A stretch of DNA of 64,000 nucleotides from JBNJGB01 sp051747385. Its GTDB lineage: Bacteria > Myxococcota_A > UBA9042 > PHBI01 > JACKFB01. A program made the translations under genes and the position numbers. Positions within the stretch are counted from its first letter, which is position 1; each line of letters starts with the position of its first letter. The notes under the pieces were generated by a model that was not told where the DNA came from, ran no database searches, and worked only from the letters and a program-made list of their open reading frames with translations. Shown here in pieces: positions 33,968-42,600 of the stretch. The stretch lies in assembly GCA_051747385.1 (NCBI GenBank), contig JBNJGB010000011.1, positions 62,001 through 126,000 of the forward strand, read 5' to 3'.

Positions 33968-34794
33968 CACGTCAGATCCTTCGTCGAGGCGGCCATGATG
34001 CGCACGGCCGCCCGGCGCGGGAGCCAGCGGCCGACGGTCAGGCTCGCGATCTTGTTCACGAAGCCGGGCACGACCCGCGGGCCGCGGCCCAGCGCGGCGA
34101 GGGTCCGCTCGGCCACCACGTCGGCGTCGAGCGTGCCGGGCGCGTCGCCGCCGGACGCCTCCGCGTAGCCCGGGGTGCGGATGGCGCCGGCGCAGGAGGC
34201 CAGCACGTCCACGCCGTGCGCCCGCCACTCGGCCCAGAGGCTCTCGCCGAGCACCGTGTTGAATGCCTTGGTCGCCGCGTATGTGGCGAGCCGCGGCGAG
34301 CCCTGGAAGCCGGCCAGGGAGGACATGAGGACCAGCCCTCCACGCCCCCGCGCCGCCATCTCCGGCCCCAACATGCGCGCGAACAGCAGCGGTCCCCGCA
34401 CGTTGACGTCGACGGCCGTCATCAGCTCTTCGGGCGCCTTGTCCAGGAGAGCGCCGACGGGCGCGCAGGCGGCGTTGTAGATCCCCAGGCCCACCTCGCG
34501 CTCCCGGGCGAGTCCGGCGAGCCGATCCGCGAAGTCCCGGGCGGCCACGTCGAGGGACAGCGCCTCCACCTCGACGCCGTACGTCTCGCGCAGGCGCCCC
34601 GCGGTGGCCTCCAGCGGTCCGGTCCGCCGGGCGACGGCGACCACGCTCATGCCGCGGCGCGCCACCGCCTCCGAGAAGGCGGCGCCGAGCCCTTCCGAGG
34701 CGCCCGCGACGATCGCCCACCTGCCGAAGCGGGTCGGGAAGTCGTCACGGCGCGCCGTCGTGGCGAGGGTCGTACCCGGTGCGTCGTGCGGCAT
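33967..34794 (-). CDS. short-chain dehydrogenase/reductase
   Basis: 275 residues, classical SDR: VAGASEGLGAAFSEAVARRG (cofactor), YNAACAP, MSSLAGFQGSPRLATYAATKAFN with catalytic Ser and YxxxK intact. The C-terminal part (GRGPRVVPGFVNKIASL ... LPRRAAVRIM) resembles the membrane-associated SDRs that act on sterols and lipids. Co-transcribed with a sterol reductase, so a sterol or ketone substrate is plausible. I chose ATG 34792-34794; no clear Shine-Dalgarno; an upstream TTG is less likely. Confidence 0.82.
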   Translation of the reverse strand: MPHDAPGTTLATTARRDDFPTRFGRWAIVAGASEGLGAAFSEAVARRGMSVVAVARRTGPLEATAGRLRETYGVEVEALSLDVAARDFADRLAGLAREREVGLGIYNAACAPVGALLDKAPEELMTAVDVNVRGPLLFARMLGPEMAARGRGGLVLMSSLAGFQGSPRLATYAATKAFNTVLGESLWAEWRAHGVDVLASCAGAIRTPGYAEASGGDAPGTLDADVVAERTLAALGRGPRVVPGFVNKIASLTVGRWLPRRAAVRIMAASTKDLT

Positions 34795-34960
34795 GGCGGG
34801 GAGGATGCCCTCGGCACGTCCGGCGGGCAAGCACCGTGGCCCGGGGCACCAGCACGACCTTGCCGACCGTCTGGCCGGACTCCAGCGCCTTGGGCACGCT
34901 CCCTCCCCCTGCGACGGCGAAGGCCCACGGTAGGGGCTCTCGACCGGGGTCGCAAACGGG

Positions 34961-35146
34961 CTACCAGCCGGAGCCCACCTCGACGACCGCGGCGTGGCCC
35001 GACCGCACCAGGACCACGACGTGCAGGGGGCGACAGCACACCTGGCAGTCGGACTCCACCTCCAGGGTGCCCTCGGCGCCGGCGTCGAGGCCGACGGTCG
35101 TGGACTCGCCGCAGGTGGGACACGGAATTTCGACGGCCTGCTCCAT
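34961..35146 (-). CDS. CPXCG motif-containing Cys-rich protein
   Basis: 61 residues with IPCPTCGES near the N-terminus and DCQVCCRPLHV in the middle, the two Cys pairs of this small zinc-ribbon family. Function is unknown in the family. ATG at 35144-35146 lies five bases after GGAG. Confidence 0.85.
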   Translation of the reverse strand: MEQAVEIPCPTCGESTTVGLDAGAEGTLEVESDCQVCCRPLHVVVLVRSGHAAVVEVGSGW

Positions 35147-35173
35147 GACCGCTCCAGGATACACGGTGGCGGG

Positions 35174-37441
35174 CTACTCCCCGCGCCCGGGCACGGTGGG
35201 GAAGACGCTCGGGAGGCGCCGGAGCGCGGGCACGGGCTCGGGCCGCCTGCCGGGCTCCTCGCCGGTCCGCGCCTCCCCGCCCTGCTCCGGGGGCGGCTCG
35301 GGCTCCGGGGGCGGCTCGGGCTCCGGCACGTGCGCCAGGGCGTCCTCCAGGCGCGTACAGCCGAGCCCGACGGCGTCGACGGCCGCGCCGACCCGGGCGT
35401 GGACCCCCGTCGCCAGCGTGCCGGGCGGGCAGCGGAGGAGGAAGGCCCGACTCTCGCGCGCGTCGGGTTCGGATCCCTCGGAGTCCTCGGTGCCGTCCGC
35501 CGAGGCCTCCTCCTCCGGCTGCTCCTTCTCCCTCGGCGGCGGCGCCTCGCCGGGGTCGGCGCAGAAGACGTCGACCTCCTGGACGACGTCGTCGTGCCGC
35601 CCGGTCAGCCCCATCACGACGCGATCGCCCCCGCAGCGGTGCGTGCGCGGCCGCCCCCCGCTGCCGCCGAGGCGGGGGCCCCGCTCCTCGGATCGCGTCG
35701 TGCGGAGCAGGTCGTCCCCCCGCCCCCGCTCCAGCGCCTTGCAGAGCGGCGCGACCGAAGCCACCCGGTCCCGGTCGGCCTGCCTCCTCACGCGCAGCCC
35801 GGTCAGGGCCTGGCCGGGGCGGCACATCCACCGGATCTCGTCCCCGCCGGGGCCGCCGGCGACCGGCTCCGCCACGGTGCGCTGGAGCGGGGAGCGCGCG
35901 ATGCGGTAGAGCGTCCACACGGTGTCGGCGCTCCAAGGCGCGGGCTCCGTCCGGTACACCACCTCGGCGATGCTGTCGCGCGGCGGTCGGTGCTCGCCCC
36001 GCACGACGGCGTAATCCCACCAGCGCAGGCGGGTCCACTCCCGCCACTCGTAGTCCTGGAGGAGCTGGACCGTGTCGCCGCGGCGCCACGTCACGGCGTT
36101 GTACCCCGTGTAGGCGAACCCGCCCCCGGCGTACGCCCCCGCCCGGGCTTGGAGCAGGCCGTCGCACGCGTGCTGCAGGGGCCGATGGCGGAAGAACCGC
36201 GGCTCGTAGGAGCGGACCTCGAAGCACCGGGCTCGCTTCCCGGGCGGGATGCGGTCGATCACCTCGAGGAGGGGCTCCACCTCGTGGGCGTGGAAGAGCG
36301 CGGTCCGGCGCACCAGGTGGCCGCCCAGGGCGAGGGTCGTGGCCATGGCGGCGACCACGAAGATGCCGGCGGCGACGCTCCGTGGTGGCAGGCGAGGGAG
36401 CATCGCCAGGACGAGGCCGAGGGGCAGGAGCAGCCGCGCGCTGATGGCGACCAGCGACACGTACTGAGGGGTCACCAGCAGGCCCACGGCCAGCGCCAGG
36501 ACCACGAGGAGGAGCGTGTGCGCCCGCGTCCAAGCTCCCAGCCGGCGCAGCGGGCCGGCGTCCTCCGGGATCGCGGGATCGTCGCCGCGCGACAGGCCCA
36601 TGAGCGCGAGCCACGCCAGCCCGACGGCCCAGAGGCACGCGATGTCCACCTCCGAGGTGGTCACGTTGCGGCCGTCGACCAGCTCCATGGCCTTCTGCAT
36701 GGGGGTGCCCCACTCCACCTGCGTGACGGCGCCGACCAGCCTTTCACCGCCGACACGGGCCCGGCCGTGCAGGAACCAGTAGCCCCACAGGGCGCCCGAC
36801 GGGGCCAGGGCCGCGAAGCCCGCCCCCAGGCGGCGCCATCCCGGCGCAGAGGCCACCAGGACCCCGACCGCGAGGGCCGCCGTGAACGCGAAGCCGATCC
36901 CGTGGGCCCAGAACGCCGCGAAGCCGAGCGCGCCGAGGCCGACGAAGGGCCGCCGCCCTCCCCGCACGGCGGCGCGTCGCGCCACGCCGAGGCCCGCCGT
37001 CATGCCCGCCACGGCAAGGACGTAGTTCACCAGCCCCAGGCCGGTCGCCCAGCCCCAGAGGGACGGCAGGGCGAGGAAGAGCAGCCAGCGGGAGCGGCCG
37101 TACACGCGGAGGGTCCAGGCCGTGGCCGCGGCGGTGCCCGCCATGGCCAGCGTGTAGACCAGGCGCAGCGCCGTGAGGGGCTCCAGGAGCGGGTGGAGCC
37201 AGCCCACGAAGCGGGCCGCCAGCAGGTTCGGGGCGAACCACGTGTCCTTGCGCGCCAGGTACTCGGCGAGGAAGGGATCCTCGTCCAGGGTGGCCCACGC
37301 GTCGGCCATCTGGACGTGCCCGCCGAAGTCCGTCAGCGGCGGGATGGCCCCCACCCACAGCGGGGCGAGGAGCGCTCCCAGGGACACCACGAGCGCCGCC
37401 CACCAGAGGGCGTCCGCCCACCCGGTACGTCGCGGGCTCAC
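35174..37441 (-). CDS. polytopic membrane protein with C-terminal Cys/Gly repeat domain
   Basis: 755 residues. The first ~430 residues have about ten membrane helices and a loop near the first helix (IPPLTDFGGHVQMADAWA) like those of GT-C type glycosyltransferases/DUF-type membrane proteins. A soluble segment follows (RCFEVRSYEPRFFRHRP ... WTLYRIARSP). The last ~210 residues hold three copies of a C-x(2)-G-x(4)-G-[LV] ... C unit: MCRPGQALTGLRVR, RCGGDRVVMGLTGR, RCPPGTLATGVHAR, each ended by a Cys 12-20 residues later, with an acidic linker between two and three. That unit is common in secreted lectin-like proteins. GTG start at 37439-37441 overlaps the stop of the GT2 gene (GTGA), so the two act together. 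Confidence 0.75.
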   Translation of the reverse strand: MSPRRTGWADALWWAALVVSLGALLAPLWVGAIPPLTDFGGHVQMADAWATLDEDPFLAEYLARKDTWFAPNLLAARFVGWLHPLLEPLTALRLVYTLAMAGTAAATAWTLRVYGRSRWLLFLALPSLWGWATGLGLVNYVLAVAGMTAGLGVARRAAVRGGRRPFVGLGALGFAAFWAHGIGFAFTAALAVGVLVASAPGWRRLGAGFAALAPSGALWGYWFLHGRARVGGERLVGAVTQVEWGTPMQKAMELVDGRNVTTSEVDIACLWAVGLAWLALMGLSRGDDPAIPEDAGPLRRLGAWTRAHTLLLVVLALAVGLLVTPQYVSLVAISARLLLPLGLVLAMLPRLPPRSVAAGIFVVAAMATTLALGGHLVRRTALFHAHEVEPLLEVIDRIPPGKRARCFEVRSYEPRFFRHRPLQHACDGLLQARAGAYAGGGFAYTGYNAVTWRRGDTVQLLQDYEWREWTRLRWWDYAVVRGEHRPPRDSIAEVVYRTEPAPWSADTVWTLYRIARSPLQRTVAEPVAGGPGGDEIRWMCRPGQALTGLRVRRQADRDRVASVAPLCKALERGRGDDLLRTTRSEERGPRLGGSGGRPRTHRCGGDRVVMGLTGRHDDVVQEVDVFCADPGEAPPPREKEQPEEEASADGTEDSEGSEPDARESRAFLLRCPPGTLATGVHARVGAAVDAVGLGCTRLEDALAHVPEPEPPPEPEPPPEQGGEARTGEEPGRRPEPVPALRRLPSVFPTVPGRGE

Positions 37442-38193
37442 GGCTGCTCGTCCCCCGGCTCGCCGGGATAGGCGCCCAGCGCGGACCGGGCGCGGACCCG
37501 CAGCACGTCGGCGGCCATGCCCAGGCCGTGTCGGAGCGGCGCCACGGAGCCTCCCGGGCGGTGGGTCATGCGGACGGGCATCACCTCCGCGCGCAGGCCC
37601 CAGTGGTGGACCAGCCAGTGAAGCTCCACGTCGAACCCGAAGCCGTCGATGGTCAGGGCCCGGAACAGCGGCTTCGCCACGTCGGCCCGGAAGGCCTTGA
37701 AGCCGCACTGCGTGTCCCGGACGTCCAGGTCCAGCAGGCCGTCCACCAGCGCGCCGAAGGCCCGGCTCGCGAGGCGCCGCATCGGCGGGTAGTCGTCCCG
37801 GCGGCACTCCGGGTGGGCAAGGCGGGAGCCGAACACGGCCTCGGCGCCGCCCTTCAGGCGCTCCAGGGCCTCGTGCACGTGGTCCAGGGGATAGGACAGG
37901 TCCGCGTCGAAGAAGACGATCCAGCGGCCCCGGGCCGACTCGACGCCGGTGGCCACCGCCCGGCCCTTGCCGCGGTTGCGCGGGAGCGTGATCGGGACCA
38001 CGCGGGGGTCCGCGGCCGCGGTCTCGGCCACGATCTCCGGGGTCCGGTCGGCGCTGCCGTCGTCGACCACCACGACCTCGCCGTCCACGTGCTCCCGATC
38101 GAGCCACGCCAGGACGGCGTCCAGGGTGGGGCGCAGGCGCAGGGCCTCCTCGTAGGCGGGGATGACCAGGCTGAGATCGGGGCTGGGCGACAT
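37438..38193 (-). CDS. family 2 glycosyltransferase, dolichyl-phosphate sugar synthase-like
   Basis: 251 residues, GT-A fold: LSLVIPAYEEALRLRPTL, VVVDDGSADRT, LPRNRGKGRAVATGV, FFDADLSYP (DxD), then DTQCGFKAFRADVAKPLF and GFGFDVELHWLV. This set is typical of enzymes that load a sugar onto a polyprenyl phosphate (DPG synthase/GtrB type). No membrane helix. Coupled by a 4-base overlap to the polytopic protein, which would be the user of the lipid-linked sugar. Confidence 0.9.
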   Translation of the reverse strand: MSPSPDLSLVIPAYEEALRLRPTLDAVLAWLDREHVDGEVVVVDDGSADRTPEIVAETAAADPRVVPITLPRNRGKGRAVATGVESARGRWIVFFDADLSYPLDHVHEALERLKGGAEAVFGSRLAHPECRRDDYPPMRRLASRAFGALVDGLLDLDVRDTQCGFKAFRADVAKPLFRALTIDGFGFDVELHWLVHHWGLRAEVMPVRMTHRPGGSVAPLRHGLGMAADVLRVRARSALGAYPGEPGDEQP

Positions 38194-38288
38194 GGCGTGG
38201 ACAGGGCTCCGGAGTCGCGGGCGCCGGGAGCATAGTGGCGCCGGGCTCGAAACTCGACCCCCGAGTCGGGGGCCCGGCGGGAGCGGAC

Positions 38289-39488
38289 TCACTTGGGGAG
38301 GGGCATACCCGAGGTCTCGACGAGCGCCAGGATGGCCACGCCGACGCCGAACGGGACGTCGTCCTCCAGCGGCACGTCCGCGTAGAGGTCGTAGTCTCCG
38401 ACGCTCGTCGGACCCGAGATGCCGGTGACCACGGGCCGGCCCTGCTCGTCCTCCTCGATGCGGGAGCGCACGCCGCCCATGGCCCGCGCCACGGTCTCCA
38501 GGACCGCGTCGTCGCGGACGCCGTATCGCCACCCTCGCGCGAGGCCGTACGCGAACAGCGCCGTGGCGCTGGTCTCCCGGTAGATCTCGCCGGGGTGGGA
38601 CGGCAGCGTCCACCACAGGCCCGTCTCCTCGTCCTGGGTGTCCGCGACCGCCGCCGACAGGGCCTCCAGCGCGGCGACCAGGTCCGGATCCGGCGCCTCG
38701 CCGCTCACGATCTGGACGCGGAGCAGCTCGTGGAGCGCCGCCACGACCCAGCCGTTCCCACGGCCCCAGAACAGTCCGGGCGTCTGGTCGCCGGGCCAGC
38801 CCCATGCGTGGGTGAACCAGCCGGTCTCCTCGTCCTGGAGGACGTCGGCGAAGATGCGGCCCTGCTCGACGGCCTCCGCGAGGAGGTCGGGGTCGTCCGT
38901 GGCCTCCGCCCAGCGCGCCAGGGTCACCCCCACCATCATGAGGCTGTCCACCCACAGGGTCGGGGTGTCCGGGAAGACGGTGCCCATGTGGCTCACGCCA
39001 CCGTGCTCCGTGCGCGGGACCTCGTCCCGGAAGTAGGTGGCGATGTCCTCGAGGATGGCCTGGTACCTCTGCTCGGGGACGTCGCGCCACAGGTCGGCTG
39101 CTGCCAGCCCCGGCGGGCACGAGTCGCTCCAGGAGATCTGGTAGCCCTCCTCCACGTGGTGGTCGAGGTACGCCTCCGCGTAGGCCCGCAGCGCCTCGTC
39201 GCCCGTCACCCGGTACAGCGTCGTGAGGCCGTACATCAGCACGCCCTCCGACCAGTCCCAGCGCAGGTCCTCGGGCGGGTGCTCGTCCATCCAGCGCGCC
39301 GCCAGCGCCGCCGCCAGAGCCACGCCGTCCGACCCCGGGTCCCGCTTCGACACCCAGCACGTCTCGTCCGGGGCCTCGCCGGGCGTGCACTGGTCGAAGT
39401 AGTCGGCCTCTTCCCCGCCGCCGCCCTCGTCGCAGGCGGAGAGCGCGAGGGCGAGGATCACGAGCCACGAGAGGGAGGCGGCCTTCAT
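38289..39488 (-). CDS. GH105/GH88-like unsaturated uronyl hydrolase, lipoprotein
   Basis: 399 residues: lipobox LSAC at about residue 19, short Gly/Glu linker, then an (alpha/alpha)6 barrel. Signature residues: Asp181 in LWVDSLMM (general acid), WGRGNGW (241-247), HAWGW (227-231), plus WSEGVLMYGL at 79-88. This matches YteR-type unsaturated rhamnogalacturonyl hydrolases and relatives that remove the unsaturated uronic acid made by polysaccharide lyases. ATG at 39486-39488 follows AGGAG at six bases. Confidence 0.83.
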   Translation of the reverse strand: MKAASLSWLVILALALSACDEGGGGEEADYFDQCTPGEAPDETCWVSKRDPGSDGVALAAALAARWMDEHPPEDLRWDWSEGVLMYGLTTLYRVTGDEALRAYAEAYLDHHVEEGYQISWSDSCPPGLAAADLWRDVPEQRYQAILEDIATYFRDEVPRTEHGGVSHMGTVFPDTPTLWVDSLMMVGVTLARWAEATDDPDLLAEAVEQGRIFADVLQDEETGWFTHAWGWPGDQTPGLFWGRGNGWVVAALHELLRVQIVSGEAPDPDLVAALEALSAAVADTQDEETGLWWTLPSHPGEIYRETSATALFAYGLARGWRYGVRDDAVLETVARAMGGVRSRIEEDEQGRPVVTGISGPTSVGDYDLYADVPLEDDVPFGVGVAILALVETSGMPLPK

Positions 39489-39615
39489 GGGGGCTCCTGG
39501 ATACGGGCTGGGGCGCGCGGGGGATCGCGCCGTTTCCGGGCCCGCAGATGGTGTCCTTCGGATCGACCGAGCGCAAATCCCCGGGCGGCCCCGAGAGCGA
39601 CCCGGCGAAGCAGAC

Positions 39616-42600
39616 CTACTCGAACTGCCAGGCGCAGCCGGTCGGCGTGCACGCGTCCAGCGTCTCGGCCAGCCCGTCGTGGCAGTCTTCGTTCGACGTA
39701 CAGGGAGCGGGCACGCAGGAGGATCCCACGACGACGTCGTCCACGAAGACGCCCAGGCCGTCGTTGGCGGTGCCTCCCACAGTGTCGAAGTCGAAGACGA
39801 GCCGGAAGGCGGTTCCGGCCAGTGCCGAGATGTCGCGCTGGTAGGTGTGCCACTGCGTGCCGGTCTCGAGCGCGCTCTTCCCCCAGAGGAGGATGTCGTA
39901 CGAGCCGTCTGCGGCCACGGCCCGGACGGTCAACCGATCCAGATCGGCGTCGGGCTGCGTGTCCATGAGGAGGTCGAAGCTCAGCGCGTAGGCGGCCCCG
40001 GCCGGCAGTTCGACGAGCGGGCTCGTAGCCGTGCCCGCGTTGACCCCGCAGTCGTAGTCGTCGTCGGCGGGATCGCCGTAGTACAGGGTGCGCACTCCGC
40101 TCGTGCTCTGGTACGTCACGGCGATCTGCCACCCGCAGGGAGCACTGGTCGCCGTGAACGTGAACGGCGGCGATTGCTCGAAGGTCCAGGTGACGGGCTG
40201 GACCTCACAGCAGCCCTCGACGCCCGTCGGCGAGTACGAGCAGTGCCCGTCGATGCAGGCCTCCTCCGTGCATACGTCATCCCCGTCGTCGCACTCCTCG
40301 TCGCCGGCGCAGCACGTGTCGTCGAGCGGGCCTCCGACGCACGAGCCACTCGCGCACGTGTCGTCCAGGGTGCACGGGTCGCCGTCGTCGCACGCCAACT
40401 GTTCCTCGTCCGGCACCGGCGGGTGAGCGCACTCGAAGTCCTCACACACGTCCAGGGTGCAGGGATCGTCGTCCTGGCAGTCGGCCGCCTTGCCGCAGCA
40501 ACCGGGTGTCTGGTCGGGCGTGTAGTAGCAGGCGCCGTCCACACAGGACTCGAGGGTGCACGCGTTCGCGTCGTCGCAGGTCCCGCAGCTCCCGCCACAT
40601 CCGTCGCCGCCGCAGGCCTTGCCCAGGCAACTCGGCGTGCAGCAGGCGCCCTCGATGCAGACGTCGTCCGAGGCGCAGGCCCCGCAGGTGCCGCCGCAGC
40701 CGTCGTCCCCGCATTCCTTGCCCGTGCAGTCGGGGGCGCACGGGGTGACGTCGTCCACCAGCACGACCGTGTCAAAGATGGAGTCGCCGGTGTCGGTCGC
40801 CATGAACCTCAGCGTGATCGGCCCCGGCTCGCTTGCGTCGCCCAGCGGCAGCACGAATTCCCGCCACTCCGTGTGGAACACGCCGCCCTGGTCGAAGTCG
40901 ACGTCGCTCGGGGTCAGCCCGGACGCGTAGCGCCCGCAGGTGCACTGATACTCGCCGACGCACAGTCCCGTGTCGGGCTCGGAGTAGCATCCGGGCTCCG
41001 CCATGCACTTCGACGCGCACGGCGTGGGCTCTACGCAGGGCCCGCACGAGCCTTCGTTGGGCGGGCACAGGTCGTCGGCCTGGATCTCGATCTCGGAAAT
41101 GTCCTCATCCGGACCCTCGACTTGGGTGACAAAGGAATCCTGGAACTCCGAGCCGCAGAACTCCTTGAACTCCTCGGAGTAGAAGCGCCAGGACATGGAC
41201 AGCCCCGTGGCCTCGTCGGGCGGGCAGAACGTCTGGCTGAAAAGACCCGACTGGACCGTGTGACCGAGCCCGGTCGAGACCAGCGCCATGCGGTCACCCG
41301 ACGGCGCCGTGGCGGACCCGAGAGCGGACACGAGGCGCCCGTCCCCCTCGACGGTCCACCCGGAGCCGTGGACGTCGATCGCCTCGAAGTCGGGGCTGAG
41401 TAGCCCGCTCCAGCTCAGATCGAGGTCCGTGTCGCCCACGAGGGCCCAGTGGCTCCCCGGCCAGTCCGGGTCCGACGCTCCCGAGTGGCTCTGGGCGACC
41501 GAGCCGCCCTGGATGGCGCCGTCGAAGAGCGCGAGCACATGCTCCCGGGCGAAGAGGCTCTCCACGTACCCGGTGAAGCCGGTCACGGTGGCTGCGCCGA
41601 GGCCCAGGAAGGTGGAGGCCAGACTCCCGTCGAAGAGCGTCCGGCACGCCCCGAGGTTCACGAGGCTGCGCGGATACCTGGCTCGCGCATGGTGTCGGAA
41701 GAACGCCGGCGTGACCGCGTAGCCGAGGTTGGTCACGACGACGCGCCCGGCCCGGAGGTCGGCCTGGGTGTCGTCGACGCACACGCCGGCGTCGACCTCG
41801 CCGTTGACGCAGCGGGTCCCCAGGGGGCAGTCGTTCGTGCCGTCCTCGAGTACCGTGCACGTCGTCGCCGCCTGGAGCAGGGTATCCGGGGCGATGGCCT
41901 CGCCTGTCGACACGACCTCCTGGGAGCCCGTGTGGCGCCAGGCATACAAGTCCTCCTGCACCTCCGGGGGGAGGCCCTGGAACAGTGCCTCCCCGTGGGC
42001 GCTCACGGAGACCACCCCGTACTCGTCGAAGCGGCGGAAGCGGTCGAGCGAGGCGTCGGAGTCGGCCAGGGCGCCGTCGGCCGCCACCTGGAACGGCGGG
42101 CAGAGGCTGGAGGCGAAGATCTGCCCCGCGTCGGGACCGTCGTCGGTGTCGCCAAACTCGTCGGCGTGCGGCGCCAGCATCATCGCCCGACGATTCCCGA
42201 GGGTGAGCGCGGGTGCCGCATCCCCGGGGACTGCCGTCGAGCGGGTGCCCGCCGGGGCCGCGAAGACCGCCCCGAGGAGACCGCCCTCGAGCTGGAGCCA
42301 CAGGCCGAAGCCGTCGCCCGAGGCCGGGCCCGCCGCGGTCACCGACGGGGACTCCAGCAGGTCGCTGATCACCGCCTGCTGCGCGCTGCCTTCGAGTAAG
42401 GCCGTCTCCGCCTGCTCGATCACGGCCTCGGCCGTCTCCAGCTGGTCGGGCGTCACGTGCTCGTAGCACGACACGGTGACCGGAGCGCTGCGCGCCTCGT
42501 AAGGCTGCCCCTGCGCGTCCTCGGCGGTGACGTGCACACGGAACGTCGACGTCCCCGGCGCGTCGCACGCGAGGGACACGAAGGTCGAGAACTCTCCGTC

